Shown here piece by piece: positions 1 to 8,725 of a stretch of 64,000 nt of DNA; within the stretch, counting starts at the first letter, position 1; the number at the start of each line of letters is the position of its first letter. The DNA is taken from NCBI GenBank assembly GCA_958295845.1, contig OY282376.1:1439022-1503021 (forward strand), in the 5' to 3' direction. The notes under the pieces were generated by a model. The model worked only from the letters and a program-made list of their open reading frames with translations. It did not search any database and had not been told where the DNA came from. This DNA comes from Caldilineaceae bacterium (GTDB lineage: Bacteria > Chloroflexota > Anaerolineae > Caldilineales > Caldilineaceae). Made by a program: the position numbers and the translations under genes.

Positions 1-990
1 CTCCAGCGAGGCCACCCCGTCCTCCCCGTTCGAGCTCGGCTCGCCCCCGTCCTCGATGCAGCGCACCAGCTCCTCGACCGACAGTTGGATTGAGCTCGCC
101 TCCTCAACTGCCGGAAAAGGTTGCGGTTCAAGCGTATACCACTCGATGCGCGAGTCCGGCTCATTCAGGCGGTCGGTCGTATCGACTCCCAGCAACCACT
201 GGTTGCCCGCATACTCCAGGCTGATGACGCCGTCGGTACCTTGCAGCTCAAGTCCGAATCGAGCATAGCGGGTCAACTCATTCGCCATACTGACCGCGCT
301 CACCCCCGAATGGAAATTGAAGATCGCATCGCTGATGTCCTCCACCCGAAACTCGTCGCGGTGACGCCGGTGCGCCGTGCCGACGACCGATTTAGCGTCG
401 CCCGCATAGATGCGGAAGAGGTCAAACGTGTGCACCGCATCATGGATCAGAGGACCCTCCTCGTCCGCCGTCCAAGCCGGGAACGGCTTGACCCCCTGGC
501 AGATGCCCAGCATCGAAATCAACTCCCCGATCGCGCCCTCATCCAGCATCTCCTTCGCCTTGATGAAAGCCGGGTTCCAGCGCCGCGAATGATTCACCGA
601 CAGCACGCACCCCGTGCGCCGGCAGGCCGCCACAATCGCGTCGCCGTCTTCCAGGCTCAGCGCCAGCGGCTTCTCACACAAAATACCCTTCGCGCCGTTC
701 TCGACCGCAACCTCGACGATATCCCGGTGCAGCCCCGGATGCGTCGCCACACACACAATGTCCAGCTTCTCCTTTTCCAACATCTGCCGGTAGTCCAGGT
801 AGAGCGCGTCCACATCCCACATCCGCCCAAACACCTGCAGATGCTCGTTCCCCCGGCTCGCCCCAGCCACAAGTTCCGTCTGCGCACACACCGCCACTCC
901 GCCCGCATGCGTAAGCGGCGTCGGCGGGTCCGTCTCCCAAAGAGTCCCAATCCGGCCGCATCCGACCAATCCGGCGCGATATGTATTCAT
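1..990 (-). CDS. Gfo/Idh/MocA family oxidoreductase (3' end cut by window)
   Basis: Seen: an open frame of 330 codons reads from ATG at 990 leftward off the window edge with no stop. It begins MNTYRAGLVGCGRIGTLWE, a Rossmann GxGxxG-like nucleotide-binding start, and carries the ILCEKPLALS segment with the EKP lysine motif near residue 115. A later stretch (GPLIHDAVHTFDLFRIYAG) fits the family's substrate-binding alpha/beta domain. AAGGAAAC lies just upstream of the ATG. Family knowledge: these enzymes perform NAD(P)-dependent oxidation or reduction of sugars, inositols or sugar acids in the cytoplasm. The C-terminus is missing, so its substrate cannot be guessed. It is one of seven members of the family in this window. 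Confidence 0.9.
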   Translation of the reverse strand, partial: MNTYRAGLVGCGRIGTLWETDPPTPLTHAGGVAVCAQTELVAGASRGNEHLQVFGRMWDVDALYLDYRQMLEKEKLDIVCVATHPGLHRDIVEVAVENGAKGILCEKPLALSLEDGDAIVAACRRTGCVLSVNHSRRWNPAFIKAKEMLDEGAIGELISMLGICQGVKPFPAWTADEEGPLIHDAVHTFDLFRIYAGDAKSVVGTAHRRHRDEFRVEDISDAIFNFHSGVSAVSMANELTRYARFGLELQGTDGVISLEYAGNQWLLGVDTTDRLNEPDSRIEWYTLEPQPFPAVEEASSIQLSVEELVRCIEDGGEPSSNGEDGVASLE

Positions 991-1532
991 ATGTTTCCTT
1001 TCTGTGGTCAACTTGCGAGGTGTCAATGGAGCGGATTCAGCGCCATTCCTTCAGCCTTATAAGGAGAGCCGCTCCTCTTCTACGTAAATGATTCTTAGCA
1101 ACTCTTGCCGCGAGTACTTCTCTAGCGAATCGACCCCATTCCGATTCCCTGCACTCAAGTCAGCTAGCCTTTACTTTGCCTGAGATTCACAGAAGTATTC
1201 AGCTGGTCTGAGATCATCCCTGACTTTGCCGCACGATGAGTCCCTGGCAACCCGCGTATTCCCTTGTACTTCTTTCCGCAGAATACGTCTTCCCGCAGAT
1301 AGTCGTTCTTGTCAGTTTCTGGCCACACAGGTGCCATCCTACCAATACTTGGCACCCGCGAGCAAGCGGCCTGTCTCGCCTGACTTTCAAAGTTCGGACA
1401 AGGCATCAGGCTGAGAAAGCTTCTCCCGAAGCATGTATTCTTAAGTAAGAAGTAACGACTAAGCCACAACCGAATTGCGAACTGAATGAGGCGCGTGAAG
1501 GCGTCTACTCTCTCCTGATTCTCTGTTTTTTG
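991..1532. other. Intergenic stretch, no gene recognised
   Basis: Open frames here are short or run through the repeat that starts at 1533, and none resembles a known protein. A perfect CCTTATAAGG palindrome (1055-1064) lies about 65 bases upstream of the oxidoreductase start on the minus strand and could be an operator or part of its promoter. No tRNA-like fold was noticed by eye. Confidence 0.4.
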
Positions 1533-1640
1533 GGCGGTCGGGCCTTCGGCCCTCCCTTGTGCAGGGGCTGCGCCCCCGCAACGCCCCGCCCTCACTAGAC
1601 CACCGTGCTCATTCTTCCCCAGCATTGTGTCTAGTTGACA
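1533..1640. repeat. Double-hairpin intergenic repeat, copy A
   Basis: Contains GGGCCTTCGGCCC, then a GGGGC-TGC-GCCCC hairpin, then CTAGAC (1595-1600) paired 28 bases later with GTCTAG (1629-1634). The same ordered motifs recur at 6847, 33901 and, shortened, 34099. Copy A has one mismatch in the second hairpin that copies B and C lack. Confidence 0.8.
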
Positions 1641-1681
1641 GTGACTTCCACCCCAACTCCTATCTCAGGCCCTTAACGCCC

Positions 1682-1790
1682 GCTGTTCTCCGTGTCCCTC
1701 CGCGGACAAAAGGTGTTGCCGTTGCAGTTCTCCGTGTTCCTCCGTGGCCCTTCGTGGTTAAAAGGTGTTGCCGTTGCAGTTCTCTGCCGC
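1682..1790. repeat. CCGTGG-family repeat block
   Basis: Two units of a CTCCGTG..CCTCCGTGGCCC..CGTGG(A/T)(C/T)AAAAGGTGTTGCCGTTGCAGTT pattern. Related blocks lie at 3431, 7008 and 44713. This block sits at the downstream edge of the first MFS gene, where the duplicated segment shared with the second MFS gene begins. Confidence 0.75.
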
Positions 1791-1899
1791 CCTCCATGGA
1801 TAGACTGAGTCTTGCCCCTGCATGTCCCGGTATAGGCGAAAGTCAGCCAGCCCTGCTTTGCACCATCAAGAGATCGCACACACTCCCAACACACCCCAA

Positions 1900-3198
1900 C
1901 TACACCCGCGTAATCCGCCGCCGGAACGGCCACCGGTACCGCAGCCTCTGCCGCTCGCTGTAACCCTCGTCACCCGGCATCGGCGCCTCAACCCGTCCAA
2001 ACATGACCCACCCCAGCAACGAGAACAGCCCGCTCAGCAGGAATATCGCGCTGTGCGGCGCCCCCAGCCGTAATAGCCCCACAGTGATTGCCGGCGCTAT
2101 CATACCCCGCAACCCAACCACCGTCGACTGGATCGCAGCGTATTCCGTCACCCTGTCCGGGTCCGCCAGCTGTATTCCCGCGCTGATCTGCCCCATCTCA
2201 AAGCCCGCCATCCCCATACCCCGCGCAATAGCCGACGGCATCAGCATCCACAAACTTTGTGCTGACATGTAACTGAGTGGCGTCACAATTGAGATCGCCG
2301 TGATTGCCCGCAGGACAAACAGGCCGCCCCGCTTGTCGATCGCCCGTCCCCACAGCAAATAGCTGAAAAACCAGGTTACCGACTCCACTAACCCCAGTAA
2401 TCCGATTTCCGAATAGGAGAGTTGCAAACGGTCCACCTGCACAACCGGGTATAGCGGCCAGCTCAGCAACCCACCCAGCCCAAATAGCGAGTAGCTGATC
2501 AGATAGACGGCAAAATTCCTGTCGCTCCGTACAATCTGCCACAGATCCGAAAACGCCTTCGTTTTGCGCGGCGGCAATTCCTCCTCGTCGAAATCAATGC
2601 GCGTAAAAAGAAATGTGGCCAGAATTCCAAAGAGCGCCCCAATAGGGAACAGGACCTGGTACCCTACCTTGTCCAATGCCCATCCAGCCAGGGGCGTGAC
2701 CAGCAGAATGACCGAAACCCGCCCCATCCGCACCGCCGACATCACCTTCCCACGCCCGCTGTCAGGATAGATCTTCTGAATAACGCGCGTGTACGCCGGA
2801 ATGACAAACGCTTCCAACAGCCAGAAGGCAATGCCGATCGCCATCAGCTGCGTCGCGCCTGTCACGAACGCGGTGAGCAGAAAGAGCGAACGCCCCAGCA
2901 GCCAGCAGAAAACGATAATGTTGATTGTTCGCCGCCGCCGCATCAAGACGATGCTGAACGAAGTGAAGACCGAGCCGGCAAACACAAGAGCCGTATACAC
3001 CGCCAGCATATCAACGCTGGCGCCCAAACGACGCAGCACAACCTGTGTGAAGGGGAAGATTATGGCATAAAAAACGCCGTAGGCCAGCGACATCGAAAGT
3101 TCGACATGCATGACCCGGCGCACGGAGGGCGATAGTGAGCCGGCCAGCGCCGTCTCGATCCAAATGACAGCCCGGCTCAGTAATTCATTTGTATTCAT
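1900..3198 (-). CDS. MFS transporter, tandem paralog 1
   Basis: A 432-aa polytopic membrane protein of about 12 predicted helices with a central cytoplasmic loop rich in charged residues (FTRIDFDEEELPPRKTKAF). It belongs to the major facilitator superfamily by its hydrophobic pattern and loop layout; the substrate is unknown. The start is placed at ATG 3198 because GGAGCAGAG lies directly before it and because the two neighbouring paralogs start at the equivalent codon. The C-terminus is strongly basic (RYRWPFRRRITRV), a tail kept in all three copies. Identity to paralog 2 is very high and continues about 60 bases past the stop codon, which indicates a recent tandem duplication. Confidence 0.9.
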   Translation of the reverse strand: MNTNELLSRAVIWIETALAGSLSPSVRRVMHVELSMSLAYGVFYAIIFPFTQVVLRRLGASVDMLAVYTALVFAGSVFTSFSIVLMRRRRTINIIVFCWLLGRSLFLLTAFVTGATQLMAIGIAFWLLEAFVIPAYTRVIQKIYPDSGRGKVMSAVRMGRVSVILLVTPLAGWALDKVGYQVLFPIGALFGILATFLFTRIDFDEEELPPRKTKAFSDLWQIVRSDRNFAVYLISYSLFGLGGLLSWPLYPVVQVDRLQLSYSEIGLLGLVESVTWFFSYLLWGRAIDKRGGLFVLRAITAISIVTPLSYMSAQSLWMLMPSAIARGMGMAGFEMGQISAGIQLADPDRVTEYAAIQSTVVGLRGMIAPAITVGLLRLGAPHSAIFLLSGLFSLLGWVMFGRVEAPMPGDEGYSERQRLRYRWPFRRRITRV

Positions 3199-3430
3199 CT
3201 CTGCTCCAGCCTCAGGCACTGCCTATGCCTGGCCTCGTGCATGCAATCTGTCTTGACCAATTAACCTTCGGGCCGGAGCGTCCAGCATAAGACGACGGTC
3301 GAACTCGTCCCAAAATCCAATAGCCCGGCACCCCTCCAAGGCAGCGCCGGACATTGCCAGCACCCTATCACACACCCACACAGACGCCAACCCAACCAAT
3401 CCTCCCCCAAAACATCATTCTCCCACCTAA

Positions 3431-3510
3431 CCAAGGTGTTGCAGTTGCAGTTCTCCGTGTTCCTCCGTGGCCCTCCGTGGTTAAAAGGTGTTGAAGTTGC
3501 CGTTCAAAGT
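3431..3510. repeat. CCGTGG-family repeat between MFS paralogs 1 and 2
   Basis: GGTGTTGCAGTTGCAGTTC followed by TCCGTGTTCCTCCGTGGCCC and a TTAAAAGGTGTTG end. It lies at the same place relative to MFS paralog 2 as the 1682-1790 block does to paralog 1. The rest of the 3199-3566 gap shows no gene. Confidence 0.75.
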
Positions 3511-3566
3511 CAACCAGCCCTGCTTTGCACCGTCAAGAAATCGTACGCACTCCCAAGACCCCCCAA

Positions 3567-4865
3567 CTACACCCGCGCAATCCGCCGCCGGAACGGCCAC
3601 CGGTAACGCAGCCTCTGCCGCTCGCTGTAACCCTCGTCACCCGGCGTCGGCGCCTCAACCCGCCCAAACATGAACCACCCCAGCAACGAGAACAGCACGC
3701 TCAGCAGGAATATCGCGCTGTGCGGCGCCCCCAGCCGCAATAGCCCGACCGTGATAATCGGCGCGACCAGACCCCGCAACCCAACCACCGTCGACTGTAT
3801 CGCCGCATACTCCGTCACCCTGTCCGGGTCCGCCAGCTGTATTCCCGCGCTGATCCGCCCCATCTCAAAGCCCGCCATCCCCAAGCCGCGCGCAATCGCC
3901 GACGGCAACAACATCCAGATGTTTTGTGCCCACATATAAGTCAGCGGCGTCACGATCGAAATGGCGGAGATCGCCCGTACCACAAATAGGCCGCCCCGTT
4001 TGTCAATCATCCGCCCCCACAGCAGGTAACTGAACAGCCAGGTAACCGACTCCGCCAATCCCAGCAATCCAATATCCGAATAGGACAGTTGCAGGCGGTC
4101 CACCTGCACCACCGGGAAAAGCGGCCAGCTCAGCAGCCCGCCCAGCCCAAACAGCGAGTAGCTGACCAGATAGACGGTAAAGTTCCTGTCCGTACGAACA
4201 ATCTGCCACAGGTCGGAAAAAGCCTTCGTTTGGCGCGGCGGCAACTCCCCCTCGTCGAGTTCTATCCGCGTGAAGAGATACGTGGCCAGAATGCCAAAGA
4301 CCGCGCCGATGGGAAACAGAACCCTGTACCCCACCTGGTCCATTGCCCAGCCGGCCAGGGGCGTGACCAGAAGGATCATCGAAACACGCCCCATCCGCAC
4401 CGTAGACATCACCTTCCCCCGCCCGCTCTCAGGATAAATCTTCTGGATCACGCGCGTATATGCCGGGATGACAAATGCCTCCAGCAGCCAGAAAACGATG
4501 CCAATCGCCATCAATTGCACCGCGCCCGTCACAAACGCAGTAAGCAAAAACAGCGAACGCCCCAACAGCCAGCAGAAAACAATGATGTTGATCGTACGCC
4601 GCCGCCGCATCAAGACGATGCTGAACGAAGTGAAGACCGAGCCGGCAAACAGAAGAGCCGTATAAACCGCCAGCATGTCAACGCTGGCGCCCAACCGGCG
4701 CAGCACAACCTGCGTGAAAGGAATGATACAGGCATAAAAAATGCCATGGGCCAGCGCCATCGAGAGTTCGATATGCATGACCCGGCGCACAGCAGGCGAC
4801 AACGAACCGGCCAGAGCCGTCTCTAACCACATACCGGTCCGGTTCAACAATTCAGTTGCTTTCAT
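3567..4865 (-). CDS. MFS transporter, tandem paralog 2
   Basis: Another 432-aa MFS permease, nearly the same protein as paralog 1: both carry LSPxVRRVMHxELSMxLA near residue 25, the VVLRRLGASVDMLAVYTAL segment, and the basic RYRWPFRRRIARV tail. ATG 4865 is chosen as start from the GGCTGGAGTAAAG leader and from alignment to its neighbours. Differences are scattered conservative substitutions, so both copies look intact and under selection. The gap to the third copy is 261 bases of C-rich sequence. The substrate cannot be read from the sequence. Confidence 0.9.
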   Translation of the reverse strand: MKATELLNRTGMWLETALAGSLSPAVRRVMHIELSMALAHGIFYACIIPFTQVVLRRLGASVDMLAVYTALLFAGSVFTSFSIVLMRRRRTINIIVFCWLLGRSLFLLTAFVTGAVQLMAIGIVFWLLEAFVIPAYTRVIQKIYPESGRGKVMSTVRMGRVSMILLVTPLAGWAMDQVGYRVLFPIGAVFGILATYLFTRIELDEGELPPRQTKAFSDLWQIVRTDRNFTVYLVSYSLFGLGGLLSWPLFPVVQVDRLQLSYSDIGLLGLAESVTWLFSYLLWGRMIDKRGGLFVVRAISAISIVTPLTYMWAQNIWMLLPSAIARGLGMAGFEMGRISAGIQLADPDRVTEYAAIQSTVVGLRGLVAPIITVGLLRLGAPHSAIFLLSVLFSLLGWFMFGRVEAPTPGDEGYSERQRLRYRWPFRRRIARV

Positions 4866-5126
4866 CTTTACTCCAGCCCCATTCAGAGGCAATAACTGGC
4901 GTCTGGCAAGAAACCCCTTCCCACCAGTCTATCTCTAATGTAAATTCCACTTGATACCAATACATTCCACACCGGCGGCACTCTGAAACGAATAAGGTCC
5001 CATCTCTGATCAAAAGCCTCTCTCCCCGTGTTCTCGGGCGGTCCTGCCATTCCCCTAATCCCCCGCCGTTCCCCTTATCCCCTGCAGTCCCCCTCATCCC
5101 CCCTGCAGTTCACCCTATCCCCCCAA

Positions 5127-6425
5127 TCACAAACGTGTAATCCGTCGCCGGAACGGCCAGCGGTAGCGCAGCTTCCGACGTTCGCCGAAGCCCTCATCCG
5201 TCGGCAATGGCGCCTTTACCCAACCAAACGACACCCATCCCAGTGCCAGGACAATAGCACTGATCAGGAAGATTCCGTTGTGCGGCACTCCCAGCCGCAG
5301 AAGTCCCACCATCACCACCGGCGTCAAGAGACCGCGCAGCCCGACCACTGTCGACTGGATGGCGGCATACTCGGTCACCCGATCAGGATCCGCCAGCTGA
5401 ATACCCGCATTGATTCGCCCTAATTCAAAGCCCGCCATCCCCATACCCCGTGCAACGGCCGACGGTATCAACATCCACAAGCTCTGGGCCGTCATGTAGC
5501 TGAGAGGCGTCACGATAGAGATCGCCGTGATCGCACGCACGACATATAGACCTCCCCGTCTGTCAATCATCCGTCCCCATACCAGATAACTCAGCAGCCA
5601 GATTAACGACTCGACCAAACCCAGCAAACCAATTTCCGAATAGGACAGTTGCAGTCGATCCACCTGCACGATCGGATGAAGCGGCCATGCCAGCAGACCC
5701 CCCAATCCAAATAGCGTGTTACCGAAAAGATAGACCGCAAAGTTTCGATCGCTGCGCACGATATGCCACAGGTCGGCGAATGTCTTGGTCTGGCGCGGTG
5801 GCAGTTTCCCCTCGTCCAAATCGATGCGCGTAAAGAAATACGTGGCCAGAATGCCAAACAGCGCGCCGACGGGAAAAAGTACTTGGTACCCCGCATGATC
5901 CAATGCCCAACCAGCCAGCGGCGTGACCAGAAGAATGACCGAAACCATCCCCAGGCGCACTGCCGACATCGCTTTACCGCGCCCGGTTTCCGGATAAATT
6001 TTCTGGATTACGCGCGTGTACGCGGGAACGGCAAACTCCTCCAGAACCATGAGCAGGATGCCGATAACCATCAGCGGTATCGCGCCGGCAATGAATGCCG
6101 TGAGCAGGAACAACGAACGTCCCAGCAGCCAGCAGAAGACGATCAAGTTGATCGTCCGGCGGCGGCGCATCAGCACCACACTGAAGGAGGTAAAGACAGA
6201 ACCGATGTAGACCAGAGATGAATAAAGCGCCAGCATATCGACGCTGGCGCCCAACCGGCGCATGACTACCGGTGTGAAGGGGATAATCGAGGCGAAGAAC
6301 ACGCCGTAGGCCAGCGACATCGATAGCTCGATGCGCATCACCCGGCGCACAGGGGGTGGCAATGAACCGGCCAGTGCGGTCTCTAACCACATACCGCTTC
6401 GGCGCAGTAATTCTGTTCTATTCAT
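5127..6425 (-). CDS. MFS transporter, tandem paralog 3
   Basis: The third and most diverged member of the array, again exactly 432 aa from ATG 6425, which follows GGAGCACAG. It keeps the VVMRRLGASVDMLALYSSL segment, the ADPDRVTEYAAIQSTVVGLR helix-loop-helix and the RYRWPFRRRITRL tail. Several helices differ (for example MVLEEFAVPAYTRVIQKIY in place of LLEAFVIPAYTRV). It lacks the shared downstream flank seen after copies 1 and 2. The likely order is that copy 3 split first and copies 1 and 2 arose later. The frame stays open upstream through a TTG at 6566, but that extension overlaps non-conserved sequence and was not used. Confidence 0.9.
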   Translation of the reverse strand: MNRTELLRRSGMWLETALAGSLPPPVRRVMRIELSMSLAYGVFFASIIPFTPVVMRRLGASVDMLALYSSLVYIGSVFTSFSVVLMRRRRTINLIVFCWLLGRSLFLLTAFIAGAIPLMVIGILLMVLEEFAVPAYTRVIQKIYPETGRGKAMSAVRLGMVSVILLVTPLAGWALDHAGYQVLFPVGALFGILATYFFTRIDLDEGKLPPRQTKTFADLWHIVRSDRNFAVYLFGNTLFGLGGLLAWPLHPIVQVDRLQLSYSEIGLLGLVESLIWLLSYLVWGRMIDRRGGLYVVRAITAISIVTPLSYMTAQSLWMLIPSAVARGMGMAGFELGRINAGIQLADPDRVTEYAAIQSTVVGLRGLLTPVVMVGLLRLGVPHNGIFLISAIVLALGWVSFGWVKAPLPTDEGFGERRKLRYRWPFRRRITRL

Positions 6426-6799
6426 CTGTGCTCCAGCCTCTAGCAATTCCTTTGCCAGGCGTCTAGCTCGATCCGTTCTCACCACTCTACTTTTGGGCCG
6501 GAGCGGGCCCCAGCAAACCGTACGGGACCCAGATGCGCCCCCGGCATAAGCCGGAGGGTCCAACAAGCACTGAATTTCGAACTCATGTCAAACAAGCATG
6601 CCAAATGCCGCCTCTCGGGCAGCAAGAGACAATTAGAGCACGGTAACACAGAGCCACAGAGAGCACAACCACAGTCAGGCCTTTGAAAATTAGAGTCAAC
6701 TACACAGCCAAAGCCAATTCGCGCCCCCCAAATAGCCGTATCCTCGGAACGCAACCACCAACCGCAATTCACCGGTCTAACACTGACGACTAGTGTTCC
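6426..6799. other. Intergenic stretch with a degenerate CACAGAG motif
   Basis: No gene is seen. Around 6645-6670 the sequence ACACAGAGCCACAGAGAGC resembles a diverged relative of the CCGTGG repeats (CACGGAG on the other strand). The segment leads into the heptamer repeat at 6800. Confidence 0.4.
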
Positions 6800-6843
6800 A
6801 CTGACCCCTGACCCCTGACCCCTGACCCCTGACCACTGCAGTT
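6800..6843. repeat. Heptamer tandem repeat (TGACCCC)n ending in GCAGTT
   Basis: Four consecutive TGACCCC units, one TGACCAC, then GCAGTT at 6838-6843. The same period and the same hexamer occur at other loci in the window (34048, 34196, 41926, 52290, 61631). Confidence 0.85.
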
Positions 6844-6846
6844 GTG

Positions 6847-6960
6847 CGTCCGGGCCTTTGGCCCTCCCTTGTGCGGGGGCTGCGCCCCCGCAACGCCCCG
6901 CCCTCACTAGACCACCGTGCTGATTCTTTCCCAGCAAGGTGTCTAGAGTAAGGTGTTTAG
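6847..6960. repeat. Double-hairpin intergenic repeat, copy B
   Basis: Contains the perfect GCGGGGGC-TGC-GCCCCCGC hairpin and CTAGAC (6907-6912) with GTCTAG (6941-6946). It is followed by AGTAAGGTGTTTAGCCAA, an extension also present after copy C, so the repeat unit in B and C is longer than the hairpin core. Confidence 0.8.
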
Positions 6961-7007
6961 CCAAGTCTTCCCCTCCGCTCCAGTCTCAGCCTCCTAACCA
7001 CTACAGT

Positions 7008-7255
7008 CCTCCGCGGACAAAGGGTGTAGCCGTTGCAGTTCTCCGTGGCCCTCCGTGGCCCTCCGTGGACAAAAGGGGTTGCCGTTGCAGTTGCCGTTCT
7101 TCGTGCCCCTTAGTGGCCCTTCGTGGATCAAAAGGTGTTGCAGTTGCAGTTCTCCGTGTTCCTCCGTGGCCCTCCGTGGTTAAAAGGTGTTGCAGTTGCC
7201 GTTCTTCGCGCCCCTCCGTGGCTAAAAGGTGTTGCAGTTGCAGTTCTCCACGGCA
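7008..7255. repeat. CCGTGG-family repeat array
   Basis: About four to five imperfect units of TCCGTGGCCCTCCGTGG plus AAAAGGTGTTGC(A/C)GTTGC(A/C)GTT. The units differ in length by multiples of roughly ten bases because CCCTCCGTGG is itself duplicated inside them. Confidence 0.8.
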
Positions 7256-7315
7256 AACTACCGCGCGCCACCGCAATTCACTAATAACAAAAAATGACTA
7301 CCAAAAACTGCTACC

Positions 7316-7352
7316 CACTGACCACCGACCACTGACCACCGACCACTGTCCT
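7316..7352. repeat. Heptamer tandem repeat (YGACCAC)n
   Basis: TGACCAC and CGACCAC alternate for about four units. It is the same heptamer family as 6800-6843, here without the GCAGTT hexamer. A TTGACA at 7358-7363 follows it and could be a -35 element for the ABC operon, but no convincing -10 is seen. Confidence 0.75.
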
Positions 7353-7510
7353 TCGACTTGACAACGCAACAATAAACGATTACCGTATCCGCATCGTGCC
7401 CAAAGGCGGCGACTAGCACCGCGAGGGCACGGCCGACCGGGTATGCCGTTCCAGCCTGCCTGGGGGACGCCACAATCTACTCTTCACGTCACGCTTTCCA
7501 CAACTCAAAT

Positions 7511-8725
7511 ATGTCAGCCTCAACCGCCCGGAGATCCGGCGTTCCTTCCCGCCCGTCTTACACCCTGCTTCTACTCCTCCCTCTGCTCGCGTTCGCGTTC
7601 GCCGGCTGCCTCACCCCCGTACGCGCCGTCCCAACGCCCACGCCCTGGCCCACACCGGTTCCCTCAGAGCAGAACAGATACACGGTAACCCGCGGCACCA
7701 TCGAAGACCGTTTCCAGGTTATCGCCGAGGTCGCGCCCATACGTTGGGAACCGCTCGCCTTCGCCGTCGACGGCCAACTGGGCGCCGTCCTGGTAAACGA
7801 AGGCGAACAGGCCGAAGAGGGCCAGATTCTCGCAGAGCTCATCATGCCCGACCTGCTCGAACGGCTGGAGCAGGCGCGCCTCGACCTTTCCCGCTCCGAA
7901 AGCGTCCTCTGGGTCTACGAGAACGAGCTGACCTTCGACCTGGAAAGAGCGCAGCTGGAGTCCCAACGCGCCGAGCTGCTCCTGCAGCAGGCCCGCGACG
8001 CTGGCGACACAGACGAAATCGCCCTCCAGGAAGTGGCCCTGCAACTCGCGCAAGTGAACCTGCGCGAAATCGAAAGCCGCGTCGACCCGTCACTGGAACA
8101 GGCCGTCGCTCGCGCCAAACTTGCCGTCGCCGCTCTCGAACGCCAGGTCGAGGAACGCCGCATCCGCGCGCCATTCGCAGGCCAGGTCGTCGCCGTCGGC
8201 ATCGGCCTCAACAGCATGCGCGGCCCCCTTGAACCCCCACAGCGCCGCGCCGAAGTGCCCGCCTTCTCCCCCTTCATCGTCATCGTCGAACCCGAACCCG
8301 TAGAACTCATCATCTCCAGCCAGGCCGCTCGCGCTTCCGACCTCGTCATCGGCCAGGAAGTCACCGCCATTCATCGCTGGGCCCAGGACGAACCGTTTCC
8401 CGTGAGCATCTCCCAACTGCCCACCATCTCCTCCGGCGATCGTTTCATCCCCGGTTTTCCCGGCTCCATCCACCTGGCAGTCGAAGGCGAAACGCCCCCG
8501 CTCGTTGCCGGTGAATTCATCAATATCGAAGTCGTCGCCGCCGTACGCGACGACACCCTCCTGCTGCCCGACGCCGCTGTGCGCCGCTTCGGAGGCCGCA
8601 CCTTTGTCGTCGTCCAGGACGGCGACCGCCAGCGCCGCATCGACATCCGTACCGGTCTCGAAAGCCAGGGTATGGTCGAAGTGCTGGAAGGTCTCGAAGA
8701 GGGCGACGTGATCGTAGGCCGTTAA
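7511..8725 (+). CDS. Efflux-type periplasmic adaptor lipoprotein (HlyD/MacA-like)
   Basis: A 404-aa protein with a hydrophobic signal (LLLLPLLAFAFAGC) ending in a lipobox cysteine near residue 33, then a proline/threonine linker. The middle holds a biotinyl-lipoyl-like segment (VDGQLGAVLVNEGEQAEEGQILAEL), a long alpha-helical hairpin (about 115-220) and the returning lipoyl half (RIRAPFAGQVVAV), followed by beta-barrel domains. This is the membrane fusion protein layout. It is directly joined to the next gene (TAA immediately followed by ATG), so it very likely works with that permease and ATPase. The substrate is unknown. The leader lacks an obvious Shine-Dalgarno sequence. Confidence 0.85.
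   Translation: MSASTARRSGVPSRPSYTLLLLLPLLAFAFAGCLTPVRAVPTPTPWPTPVPSEQNRYTVTRGTIEDRFQVIAEVAPIRWEPLAFAVDGQLGAVLVNEGEQAEEGQILAELIMPDLLERLEQARLDLSRSESVLWVYENELTFDLERAQLESQRAELLLQQARDAGDTDEIALQEVALQLAQVNLREIESRVDPSLEQAVARAKLAVAALERQVEERRIRAPFAGQVVAVGIGLNSMRGPLEPPQRRAEVPAFSPFIVIVEPEPVELIISSQAARASDLVIGQEVTAIHRWAQDEPFPVSISQLPTISSGDRFIPGFPGSIHLAVEGETPPLVAGEFINIEVVAAVRDDTLLLPDAAVRRFGGRTFVVVQDGDRQRRIDIRTGLESQGMVEVLEGLEEGDVIVGR

Noticed and set aside
1164..1625. 153-codon minus-strand frame through hairpin copy A
   Set aside because: Its start lies inside the repeat and the same start recurs at copy B with a different continuation.
6800..7352. Possible CRISPR array
   Set aside because: Repeat units are seven bases or long imperfect blocks with no regular unique spacers, and no cas genes are present.
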